DNA from: Haematobia irritans
Lineage: Eukaryota > Arthropoda > Insecta > Diptera > Muscidae
Length of the DNA stretch: 64,000 nt
Assembly (NCBI RefSeq): GCF_050003625.1
Contig: NC_134397.1
Span: 98,936,162-99,000,161, forward strand
Direction of reading: 5' to 3'
Positions 55,490 to 64,000 of this stretch are shown here, in pieces; the first letter of the stretch is position 1; each line of letters opens with the position of its first letter. Both the position numbers and the translations under genes were made by a program. The notes beneath the pieces were generated by a model that saw only the letters and a program-made list of their open reading frames with translations, was not told the origin of the DNA and searched no databases.

Positions 55490-56501
55490 CACTGGTTTTC
55501 ACATGAACTAAAACTCCATCGGCACATAATCGATCCAGTTCATCTTCCACCTTACTCTTCAACCCATACGGAACCGTAAAACTTTTTGTAGATATGGAAT
55601 TTAACTACAGATTTGTTGTCTTTTTTCTCCAGACAATCTAAATTTTTACTTTTTGAAACAAGGTTTGCATTAGCAAAATTGATCTCCAATTTATGTACAG
55701 AACATCCAGCCGTATACGGCCCAATAACGGCCTGAATACCTTTGGGGAATAAATCTTTATGACATATCGTTTCACAAGCCCTTGTATCACACTCAAATTC
55801 TATTTCTTTATTTTCTACATTACAGCTTAATAACTAAACTCTTATACGAGCCAAGTTTGTTTATATAGTAGCCTTCATCTTCGTCACTCTCTCCACATTC
55901 GGTTTTATAAATTGCTATTACATAACTGTTTTTATTTCTCTTAGAACTACTCTCTGCAATACTGTTTAAATTCTCTCATATAATAACCTTTCTTTTTACA
56001 ATGAAGACAACAAATTTACGATTATTATTTTGGGACTCTCCAAGCGCTATTTCTTTCTTCTTGCTTGCGCCTCTTCCTTGCATCATTGTTCTTGGCCGCC
56101 CTCTGTGGTCATCATTGTTTGACGAAAAAGCACAACACTCTACTCCGCGCATTGACTTCACATTTTCGATTGTCTTTTCCAGTAATTACATTACATTTTT
56201 GCATTTTTACATTACATTTTGGTGTGAAATGTTTTTTTAATATGTTTATTATTTGCAAATATGTAAACTCATTCTCCGTTCGTGGTGCGATTATTGAATG
56301 TAATATCTCGTACAGTTCTGCACCATCGAGACTTATTAATAATGATATTTTCGCTTTACATTCTGTAATATTCTTTAATATGAACACGTGTTTCGAACGA
56401 TTTACGTATAAGGAAAAATCATCGCCCACTATATAGCTCTCGAGAGTTCCAATGATATTTTTATATTCCATTTTTTTCACAAAGAAAAAGTTCACAATCA
56501 A
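55490..56501 (-). pseudogene. Mag-like Ty3/Gypsy fragment: gag, protease region, RT start
   Basis: Read on the minus strand. 56501-56112 resembles Mag-type Gag (LYVNRSKHVFILKNI, ISLLISLDGAELYEILHSI, YLQIINILKKHFTPK). A damaged knuckle/protease interval follows. At 55600-55500 the stretch FTVPYGLKSKVEDELDRLC and ADGVLVHV matches the start of Gypsy RT. No further pol or LTR was found. Identification rests on short blocks; strongly decayed. Confidence 0.55.
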
Positions 56502-57285
56502 ATATTTAGAAACAATAAACGAAATTGTCCTTTTATCGTTTTTTATATATTTTTTACATATAATCCAAAATAATTGATACGCACGCGTTGCTGTATGTTT
56601 CTAACTGATTTATTGATCCATTATCATACATGTTTAAATTATAGATATTGAGAAATTGCGGAACTTATATACATACTTATAACTAATTATGTTTACATAC
56701 ATGACATTACCGACAAGTAATTGCATCCAACGTGCGAATAAAAATATTTCCTTTATTGTATACCATAAGCCATAGTTTTGTGTAATATAATATTTTTTTG
56801 AAATAAAGTATTGGGGATTATAGAAAATTGACTTGTATTGTACGAAAATGTCTTAATTTTATACAGGCTTGTTGTACCTTTGATTCCTTAATTTCTTTCC
56901 TTTTTTGAAAATTATACTGACAAACAGTGTATTTCTACAGAACGCTTGTGATTTAGATAAGGCACCAACTTGTGTAAATGGCACCCGATTTGGCCAAATA
57001 TTATCTCCAAACCCACATGATAAGTAGCAAACATTTTAAATTATGATGTCGCCATTTGTAATAAAGTTTTGTTAGGTCTGTGGTCAATATACAAAAAGCC
57101 AATAAATAAAGATAAAGACGATTTCATTAATTTCGAAGATTTTTCCAGAATTATTAAAGCCATGTTGGCCTTAGTCCAACAAATTTAGTTTTTATGTAAA
57201 AATACCCATTTTTAACTCGAAGCATTTGACTGTAAGGATATTTTGGCAGTGTACTTAATTTTTAGACAAAAGTGTCGGAATAATT
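56502..57285. other. AT-rich sequence without recognised feature
   Basis: Upstream flank of the Mag-like gag. It could include its leader or LTR, but no second copy is present for comparison. Confidence 0.4.
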
Positions 57286-58042
57286 ATACTGAAAAAAACA
57301 GTGAACCCTTTTCCATTGCACAATGAACTAAACTGTAGTAATATTGACCATGATTTATCCTTTAAGATTTTTTCTACTTGCCTAGTTTAAAATTCTCTTA
57401 AATTTTAGTTCATCTATGGCATTGTATTTTAGTTCAATTTTACACCACAAGATATGTATACCCCTACCAAGTTAAAAACAACCTGTATTTTTTGGTTAAC
57501 TTTTCTATTTTTGGGGAAACCCGATAATAAAATTTCGTTAACATTCTTTTTAAAATGTCGTCGAATAAACTATTTTTAAATAAATCTTTCCAAAACACAG
57601 AGAAATTAAATAATTAAAGGAAAAACAAACCGCTATACTATTATAAAAATCTTCATACATTAAAAGTAAACTTTCTTTAAGCAAACGTACTTTATTATAA
57701 AAACTTATGAAGAAAGTTCTTAATACAATGGTTTTTGTGAATAAAAATTATGGCCAAGTGGAACAAGACAGTAGTTTTTTTTTAACTCGCCGCTTGAACA
57801 TTTTGACTTATCCTTAGTTCTTTATTGTAAATATATTTTTCAAACATCTTGCTGAAAAAATGGAAGAAGTAATCAAAATTTTAAAAATTTACACCATGTA
57901 ATAAAAAATATTAACCATATTAGCTTTTAACTACCATATTTGGGAGCATTTTATAAAATGGTATAAGGAATTCAACTTTTCTTTGTTAACTTTAGATAAA
58001 TAATAAAGTAAGCTATTTTAACTCAAAAAACTATGTTATGTT
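57286..58042 (-). repeat. Third copy of the inverted-repeat arm, left piece
   Basis: Starts TACTGAAAAAAACAGTGAAC and follows the right arm (47848 onward) with about one change per ten bases. It is interrupted at 58043 by Gypsy-E and continues at 62601. Confidence 0.85.
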
Positions 58043-58287
58043 TGTAGCAGTTATATTCCATTAGTTCTTATTCCATTAGCATTTATTATATATTTATTTA
58101 TTCTATTACAAGTCTGTAATTATGCCTATCTCTATCTAAATTAACAATGTCTAGAGTTAAGCTTGTCTATTGTTGTCCTACTCTAAGAATGCCAAACACT
58201 AGATTAAGTGATATGTACAAGATGTCGATTTAGTAATAAAGCATCACTTGAAGACGACAGTCGTGTGTTATTTTATTCGCCTACTAA
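58043..58287 (+). repeat. Gypsy-E 5' LTR
   Basis: Starts TGTAGCAGTTATATTCC and ends CGCCTACTAA. I count three single-base differences from the 3' LTR in 245 bp, suggesting a recent insertion. Confidence 0.93.
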
Positions 58288-58306
58288 AACTCAGAAGTGG
58301 GATTAC
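58288..58306 (+). other. Gypsy-E primer-binding site, tRNA-Leu type
   Basis: TCAGAAGTGGGATT follows the LTR. Insect tRNA-Leu 3' ends read, from memory, TCCCACTTCTGACACCA, whose complement is TGGTGTCAGAAGTGGGA. The first bases (TGGTG) are altered to AAAC here, so the primer site is partly degraded or the LTR edge is shifted. Confidence 0.6.
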
Positions 58307-58420
58307 CCAAAAAGAGAAAAAATAATCATTTTTCTCCGCTTAAAACGGTTTTCTATTTTTTTTTTGTTAAAAAAATCTATCACAAATAAAAATATAGAAG
58401 ACGCAAAAAAAATACAAATA

Positions 58421-59025
58421 ATGGATCAACCGAAGTCTGTCGATGCCAATGATTATACTGCAGCAGAGTTACGAGAATGGCTCACTAAATTGAAACTTCC
58501 AACAAATGGAACAAAAGCTGTTTTGGCCATTAGGCTTAATGATGTTCCACCAGCATTAAGAGGAGAATGCCTAGTGGCTAGAGAGACAAACGAGGCATAT
58601 ACCGATGTCATAATGGCAGAAGAAACCGTTACCGACGGTGACCAAGCGAAAAAATCTACAATGAAGAAACTCGTGAAGCCATGGTTGAAAATAGTGAAGA
58701 CAAAACTAACGAGCAAATGAGTGATAAAACAAAATCAAATGTTGAACAAACGAGTGTACACCAACAAAAAAGAGACATTGAAATAAAGAAAGCACAAATG
58801 CAAAGCAATGATAATGATGGTAATGCTAATGAAAAGATGACTGCAAGAAACATCGAAATAAAGAAAAGACAAATGCAATGCAATGATTATGATGGTAACG
58901 GACAAACGAGTGCAACAAAAATATTCGAATTGAGTGCAAATGAACGTAAAGAGATAGAGCTACTACGAAGAGAACTTGAATTGTCAAATAGAGAGAGAGA
59001 GAAAACTATTGAAAGAAGAAAATGA
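58421..59025 (+). pseudogene. gag: Gypsy-E Gag N-terminal part (SAP domain, charged coil)
   Basis: ATG 58421 (MDQPKSVDANDYT) leads into a SAP-like motif (AAELREWLTKLKLPTNGTKAVLAIRL). A frameshift in the A6 run at 58649-58654 changes to the frame carrying repeated EIKKAQMQ/EIKKRQMQ units and a Glu/Arg-rich coiled stretch (ELLRRELELSNREREKTIERR). A TGA at 59023-59025 and further stops separate it from the main frame at 59125. The same SAP-plus-coil arrangement is in Gypsy-A. Confidence 0.72.
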
Positions 59026-59124
59026 GTGGTTAAAAAAGAGAGAATTTTTTAATAAAAAAAAGACAAAGATTGTTCGCAAAATGATTGTTTAGAAAAAACA
59101 AATAAAGAAAACTGAGAAATTACA

Positions 59125-61317
59125 ATGATAAACTGTGAAGATAATGAATTAGACAAAAACAAATCTAATGAATCTAATAGTGACGATGAAGGTGCGATCT
59201 GTATAGATATGGCTAAAGAAACAAAAGAAAAGCATAACTCTGTCTCCCTAAGTGTATTAAAAGATTTGTTACCGGAATATGGCGGTTCCACTTGCCCTCG
59301 AATGTGGATTGTTCAATTTGAAAATATCGTAAAATTTTTTTCCGTTGATGAACTCACGCAAAAGGCGATTTTAATGACTAAATTCAAAGGGAAAGCCCAA
59401 ACCTGGCTTCTGGCAACACCAGATAATATGTTACAGTCCATAAAAGAAATATTACAAGAAACCACAAAAATGTTTGGCACAAAAGAAAGCAAAGTTCTAG
59501 TACGAAAGAAATTCGAAGACAGAAAGTGGAGTGCCAAAGAAAGCTTTGCCGATTACTTCAACGACAAAATGATGCTAGCCAGGGACTTCACTTTAGATGA
59601 ATCTGAACAAATCGAATATATATTGGATGGTATATCTGACAAAAACCTTCGAGCACACGCACAAATTCAATGTTATGCAACCACTGCTCAACTGTTGCAC
59701 GCATTTTCGAAAATTCAACTGAAAGATTTTCAACCCTTCAAAAATGCAAGAGGTGATCGTGATGTGAAGCGGTGTTATAACTGTAATTGCCTTGGCCATT
59801 TTGCTGCAGATTGTATGAAGCCAAAGCGTGAAATAGGAGCATGCTATGCCTGTGGTAGTCTACAACATCGGGTTTCTGTTTGTCCAGAGCGCAAAAAACC
59901 ATTGCCAGCTACAAACAATGAATATGTAAGATATTTTAAGTTTAGTTTAAATAGTTATTTTACAGATACATTTTTCTTAGAATGCCTGATTGACAGCGGG
60001 AGCCCAGTAAGTCTAATCAAAGAATCATGTGTGAGGAAAAGACTTAGAATTGCAGATTTGGAAAAAATAGAGTTTTCATACTATGGATTAAATAAATCGA
60101 AACTCTGTACTTTTGGAAAATGTAATATTTTTCTTTTCTTTGAGAATAATAAAATTGAAATTGAATTTATAGTAGTTCATGATGATTCAATGGGTTATGA
60201 ATGTATTTTAGGAAGAGATTTTTTACAGAAGGCTAATAGGAAAATAATTTTTGTAGAATTGAAATCAGATGAGAAAAAATTAAATAGGTTCGAAGATTTG
60301 GAGTCAATTATGAATATAGAATTTGAATATAATGATAGCAAAGAATTGATTGTAGGCGATGAATTTGACTATGCGATAAAACAACGATTGAATAATATGT
60401 CAAAGGAGCCTAATGTACGCAGCGAGATAAAGTTAGTTCTTGATAATCCGAGACCGTTTGGGTATTCTCCACGAAGACTTTCGTATGATGAAAAAGGCAA
60501 ACTACAGATTATATTGAACGAATATTTGCAGAATGGATACATCAGGCCGAGTGATTCGGAATATGTGTCACCAATTGTTCTTGTAAAAAAGAAAACAGGA
60601 GAACTACGTATGTGTGTTGATTATCGCACTCTGAACAGAATGACCGCTAAAGACAACTACCCTCTACCATTGATTGACGATCTTTTGGATAGGATGCCGG
60701 GGAAACTGTATTTTTCGAAGCTTGATTTAAAAAATGGATATTTCCATGTTTTCGTTGAAGAGGAATCTATTAAATATACATCGTTCGTTACACCCTTAGG
60801 ACAGTTTGAATTTTTAAGAATGCCTTTCGGGCTTAAAAATGCTCCATCAGTGTTTCAACGATTCATAAACAAGGTTTTTTCAGACATGATAAACGATGGT
60901 AGACTGACAATTTATATGGACGATGTAATGGTTGCAACTGATGATTTACAGGAACATTTTCGGATTTTGGAACAAGTTCTTATTAGGTTGGTGGATAACA
61001 AACTTGAGTTAAGGATCGACAAATGTGAGTTTCTACGAACGAGTGTAATATATTTAGGTTATAAAATTGACGGGCGGGGTATCGGAACAGATGATAGGGA
61101 AATAAAGGCAATTCAGGACTTTCCAGTGCCCACGAATGTGCACGCTCTACAAAGTTTTTTAGGGTTATGTTCGTACTTTAGACGTTTTATAAAGGATTTT
61201 TCTATAATTGCGAAACCCCTTTATGATTTAGTAAAAAGGGACAAAGTATTTAGTTTTAGAGAGAAGGAATTAGAGGTTTTTGAAATTGATTCGATCTCCA
61301 ATATTAACGTTATATAA
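59125..61317 (+). CDS. gag-pol: Gypsy-E Gag-protease-reverse transcriptase polyprotein (730 codons)
   Basis: One undamaged frame. Capsid region at residues 45-200 (TCPRMWIVQFENIVKFF, SAKESFADYFNDKM). Two knuckles: CYNCNCLGHFAADC and CYACGSLQHRVSVC (about 215-260). Protease with CLIDSGSPVSLIK (about 290) and YECILGRDFL. RT with YIRPSDSEYVSPIVLV, LRMCVDYRTLNRM, FSKLDLKNGYFHV, RMPFGLKNAPSVFQRF and catalytic YMDDVM (about 610), then LQSFLGLCSYFRRFI. ATG 59125 is the first start but probably not the original one, which is 58421. The frame ends where it shifts into RNase H near 61280. RT and protease look functional. Confidence 0.85.
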   Translation: MINCEDNELDKNKSNESNSDDEGAICIDMAKETKEKHNSVSLSVLKDLLPEYGGSTCPRMWIVQFENIVKFFSVDELTQKAILMTKFKGKAQTWLLATPDNMLQSIKEILQETTKMFGTKESKVLVRKKFEDRKWSAKESFADYFNDKMMLARDFTLDESEQIEYILDGISDKNLRAHAQIQCYATTAQLLHAFSKIQLKDFQPFKNARGDRDVKRCYNCNCLGHFAADCMKPKREIGACYACGSLQHRVSVCPERKKPLPATNNEYVRYFKFSLNSYFTDTFFLECLIDSGSPVSLIKESCVRKRLRIADLEKIEFSYYGLNKSKLCTFGKCNIFLFFENNKIEIEFIVVHDDSMGYECILGRDFLQKANRKIIFVELKSDEKKLNRFEDLESIMNIEFEYNDSKELIVGDEFDYAIKQRLNNMSKEPNVRSEIKLVLDNPRPFGYSPRRLSYDEKGKLQIILNEYLQNGYIRPSDSEYVSPIVLVKKKTGELRMCVDYRTLNRMTAKDNYPLPLIDDLLDRMPGKLYFSKLDLKNGYFHVFVEEESIKYTSFVTPLGQFEFLRMPFGLKNAPSVFQRFINKVFSDMINDGRLTIYMDDVMVATDDLQEHFRILEQVLIRLVDNKLELRIDKCEFLRTSVIYLGYKIDGRGIGTDDREIKAIQDFPVPTNVHALQSFLGLCSYFRRFIKDFSIIAKPLYDLVKRDKVFSFREKELEVFEIDSISNINVI

Positions 61318-61930
61318 TCCAAAACATGAGACAGAACTACATTGCGACGCGAGTAGCATAGGTTTTGGGGCCGTACTTTTACAAAAGAAAGAGGATGGGA
61401 AATGGCACCCAATTTTTTACTTCTCTAAGAGAACCACAGAGGCGGAAGCGAATTACCATAGCTTTGAATTGGAGACACTGGCGATTATATATGCCTTAAA
61501 AAGATTTAGAATTTATTTACAAGGGAAACGTTTTAATAGAGTGACCGATTGTAATTCTTTGGCGATGTGTCTCAATAAAAAGGAACTAAACCTACGAATT
61601 GCCAGATGGGCTCTCGAATTACAAAATTATGATTATACACTAGAGCATCGATCGGGTTTGAAGATGCAGCACGTTGATGCCCTAAGCCGGTGTTCCGCCA
61701 TAATGACGATAGAAAACAATACATTTGAAGAAAATTTAATTGTTTGCCAAAACAGAGACCCGAAGATAAGACAACTTAAAGATTTCCTTGAAAGATCACA
61801 GCATAGCAGTTATGAGATGAGAAACGGAGTCTTATACCGAAAATCGAATAGTGGAACAACACCGTTCACAGAACAATTGGAGAACATCCGAGTGTTTTAT
61901 TGTTCGGTGTGCGACAGAGAGGCGAATTGA
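61280..61930 (+). pseudogene. pol: Gypsy-E RNase H and integrase N-terminus
   Basis: Frameshifted relative to the RT frame, overlapping it at 61280-61317. RNase H shows ELHCDASSIGFGAVLL, HSFELETLAIIYAL, RVTDCNSLAMCL and QHVDALSR, so all four acidic residues are present. The integrase starts with QNRDPKIRQLKDFL and YEMRNGVLYRK, then stops abruptly after TTPF (about 61865). The zinc finger and the catalytic core are gone. Confidence 0.85.
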
Positions 61931-62300
61931 GTGATTTATTGTGTGACGAGATAATGCGAAAGGTACAAGATGAAGGTAGAGATGGACACGAGTGCATAAG
62001 AAATAAGGCTGCTGAAAAGCAAAAAGTTGTACAAGAGTATAATGAGCGTTATGTAAATGAAAAGAGAAGACCAGCGACCACATACTCTGTAGGGGACTAT
62101 GTTATGGTGCGAAATTTTGATTCGCATAGTGGGCTTGCAAGAAAATTAGTACCAAAATACAAGGGACCTTATTTGGGTATCTAAGGTACTAGGAAATGAT
62201 AGATACTTATTAAACGACGTGGAGGGATTCCAACTGTCTCGGATACCGTACGAAGGTGTTTGGGCTGTGAATAATATGCGTCCATGGTATAGTGGTTAAA
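61931..62300 (+). pseudogene. pol: Gypsy-E integrase C-terminal remnant
   Basis: AAEKQKVVQEYNERYVNEKRRP, YSVGDYVMVRNF and RKLVPKYKGPYLG represent the integrase C-terminal domain. A frameshift at about 62185 leads to YLLNDVEGFQLSRIPYEG and the terminal NNMRPWYSG stop at 62299. It is joined directly to the N-terminal part, so the deletion removed the core in between. Confidence 0.8.
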
Positions 62301-62350
62301 AGAACTCTAATGTAGAGATCAGGGGCTCTCGATTGTCAGGATGACCGAGT
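62301..62350 (+). other. Gypsy-E 3' internal end with tRNA-Leu-like motif
   Basis: GTCAGGATGACCGAG lies directly before the 3' LTR. From memory insect tRNA-Leu begins GTCAGGATGGCCGAG, one mismatch. The primer site at the other end of the element fits the 3' end of the same tRNA. No purine run of normal polypurine-tract kind is seen here. Confidence 0.5.
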
Positions 62351-62595
62351 TGTAGCAGTTATATTCCATTAGTTCTTATTCCATTAGCATTTATTATATA
62401 TTTATTTATTCTATTACAAGTCTGTAATTATGCCTATCTCTATCTAAATTAACAATGCCTAGAGTTAAGCTTGTCTATTGTTGTCCTACTCTAAGAATGC
62501 CAAACACTAGATTAAGTGATATGTACAAGATGTCGATTTAGTAATAAAGCATCACTTGAAAACGACAATCGTGTGTTATTTTATTCGCCTACTAA
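62351..62595 (+). repeat. Gypsy-E 3' LTR
   Basis: 245 bp, same ends as the 5' LTR. It is followed by the ATGTT duplication at 62596-62600. Confidence 0.93.
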
Positions 62596-62600
62596 ATGTT

Positions 62601-62830
62601 ATTGATGTGAAGGCCATAGAAACACTAAATATTCTAGTTAAAAGAAAGCCAAAAATTTAAAAGAAAACTTACCAATTCACTATTTAATTATACACTGAGG
62701 GAAATATAAAAATTTGTCCAAATTCATTTAGGGTTACTCTGAAATTAAATATTTTTTTTACATTAAATAAAAACATTAAATTGGTTTCCAAAAAATTCTT
62801 ATTAAATATATAATAAAATAAAAAACTAAA
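62601..62830 (-). repeat. Third inverted-repeat-arm copy, right piece, with cassette
   Basis: Continues 57286-58042 after Gypsy-E. On the minus strand it has an AATTTCAG acceptor-like border, the CTCAGTGTATAATTAAATAG core (about 62690-62755) and a GGTAAGTTTTC donor-like border. The core frame is broken by stops. Confidence 0.8.
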
Positions 62831-63231
62831 ACCCAGCCAACTGCACTCAAATCGATGATTTGATGGTGGCAAAGGAAATGAGAAATGTTTGTATGAATTT
62901 ATTTCGGCATAAGCCGGCTATCATAAACATTTTTTGGAAGGTTCAAGTGTGGTTCACCTTGGGTTTATTGAACTGCCTGAATTTATTCTGATAATTGGTT
63001 GATAGTTTTGCTGCAAGTAGAGGATGCTGATGAGGAATGTGGTAATTCTGAAACGTGCGTCCATCCAACCATCTTGCAGTCTATAGGGCTTTGCCCAAAT
63101 AAATTTGACAAACATTATTTTCCTCTGTTGGTTAAGCTACACTTGTAGTTTAGTCAATGCATGGTTTTAAGCTGAAATAAAAAAACAACAACAATGCTTA
63201 AAGAACAGAACCAACAATAACAAAACAAAAC
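62831..63231. mobile_element. About 400-bp dispersed insert of unknown class
   Basis: It separates two parts of the cassette repeat: ATAAAAAACTAAA on the left and GGTTAAAAGAAAG on the right are neighbours in other copies. It begins near CCCAGCCAACTGCACTCAAATC and has a GCATAAGCCGGCTATC hairpin-like motif. It ends in an A-rich AAAACAACAACAATGC tract. No TIRs and no coding. SINE or Helitron-like origin is possible but not shown. Confidence 0.5.
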
Positions 63232-63547
63232 GAATGGTTAAAAGAAAGTTAAAGAAATCTTACCAATTCACTATTAAATTATAAGCAGAGGAGTAATAAA
63301 AATTATTCCAATTATTCTGGGGCTATTCTGAAATTAAAGATTTATTTTTTACATTAAAATATTAAATTGGTTTCTAAAAAATTTGATTAAAGAAATAATA
63401 AAACAAGGTATTAAAAACTGTGTTTTTGGTGATGTAATGGTCATTTTTTTCGACTTTTATTACGACTGAGTAAACAACTCATTTAGTAATTTTATGCTAA
63501 TTTACAATAAATACTAGTGCAATTATTCAGGTAAAGTTGTTTCGTGA
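63232..63547 (-). repeat. Further cassette-repeat copy
   Basis: Minus strand: AATTTCAG-like border near 63337, core with CTGCTTATAATTTAATAGTG, donor-like GGTAAGATTTC near 63263. The remaining sequence to 63547 is AT-rich without a gene. Confidence 0.7.
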
Positions 63548-63549
63548 TA

Positions 63550-64000
63550 CACTGTTAGAAAAATATGTTTTTCATATGTTCCGATATAAACAAAATGTGT
63601 TTCGGGCACAATTCTTAAACACAATATATTTAAGTGCAAACATGTAATGTTCCTAAACTAACACAAAATGTTTGGGACACATATGTTAATATGTTACAAT
63701 ATATTATGTTTGGGGCATGAATGTTTCATAAAAATAATATGTGTGAATGTATACATATATAAATTTACACATTTCGAGTAAACATATATATGTTGTGATA
63801 CTTTATTCAGAGAGCGACAGAGAGAGAGTTAGTATAGAGAAAGGAATAGAGATGGAAACCGGGAGGGTTGAATAAAAAGATATCAACATAACACAGCGAG
63901 AATGAAATGAGAGCAATTTCTGTGAAACCGCTTGTATGTTGTTTCGGATAACTGTTTCATGATAAGGCCAACAATTTAATATGCTTAAGTCTAAATATTA
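63550..64000 (+). mobile_element. Second copy of the CACTGTTAGAAAAA TIR element, cut by the window end
   Basis: Starts after TA (63548-63549) and matches 8253-8700 base for base with scattered changes. The right end lies beyond the window. Confidence 0.88.

Larger units (their letters stand above)
58043..62595 (+). mobile_element. Gypsy-E, young Ty3/Gypsy element lacking the integrase core
   Basis: Two 245-bp LTRs, flanked by ATGTT on both sides (58038-58042, 62596-62600). The surrounding repeat arm continues across the insertion, confirming both ends. Gag-protease-RT are in one long frame; RNase H and integrase ends are in other frames. Confidence 0.92.

Noticed and set aside
56001..56436. 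Plus-strand frames of 79-123 codons over the Mag-like fragment
   Set aside because: They lie opposite the recognisable Gag sequence and have no similarity of their own.
62285..62300. tRNA A-box-like TGGTATAGTGG near the end of Gypsy-E as part of a tRNA gene
   Set aside because: These bases encode the last residues of the integrase tail (Trp-Tyr-Ser-Gly-stop) and no B box or stems follow.

Overview
This is a eukaryotic, AT-rich window made almost entirely of transposable elements in successive nested layers. I found no ordinary host gene, rRNA gene, convincing functional tRNA gene or CRISPR array. The element mix suggests a higher fly, probably a calyptrate/muscid: an errantivirus with a baculovirus-F-like envelope, a BEL/Pao element, Ty3/Gypsy elements with SAP-like Gag N-termini and tRNA-Leu-type primer sites, RNase H-bearing LINEs, and many TA- and TTAA-flanked miniature elements. 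The species cannot be fixed from the sequence alone.

Layout, left half. At 1-4456 are two direct LTRs and the 5' two thirds of a decayed Ty3/Gypsy element (Gypsy-A). It is split at about 4457, and its RNase H tail and integrase resume at 17656-18582. The split holds an I-clade-like LINE (LINE A, about 4457 to 12080), itself cut by a 1.79-kb TA-flanked element at 8253-10044 that carries two tRNA-like sequences. Next comes a CR1/L2-like LINE (LINE B, about 12371-17655), cut by a 1.4-kb TIR element at 12884-14300. At 19320-26537 lies a LOA-like LINE (copy C-1) with 13-bp target duplications, an intact 407-codon ORF1 and a nearly complete ORF2. A 2.2-kb tandem-repeat element (about 21468-23675) sits inside it.

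Middle. A 404-bp TIR element (26663-27066) is followed by a BEL/Pao element on the minus strand (27272-31979, 5-bp duplications), whose right LTR carries a 218-bp MITE. A 3'-truncated PHD-type LINE (LINE D, about 32093-34255) is followed by a tRNA-derived module and a TIR element. A minus-strand errantivirus (35530-43100, TATA duplications) with gag, pol and env remnants comes next. A 1146-bp direct tandem duplication occupies 43331-45622.

Right half. Splice-site-flanked cassettes (45.9-47.1 kb) run into a 1-kb inverted repeat with a 50-bp spacer (46764-48888). Beyond it are a TTAA MITE and the second LOA-like LINE copy (C-2, 49192-55142, minus strand), which contains three more nested miniature elements. 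A Mag-like Gypsy fragment (55490-56501) follows. At 57286-63540 is another copy of the inverted-repeat family, split by a young Ty3/Gypsy element (Gypsy-E, 58043-62595; 245-bp LTRs with 3 differences) that lacks its integrase core. The window ends inside a second copy of the 8253 element.

Functionally, the retroelements supply Gag, protease, reverse transcriptase, RNase H and integrase pieces for their own replication, and nearly all are broken. Several breaks lie in homopolymer runs, so some may be sequencing or assembly errors.
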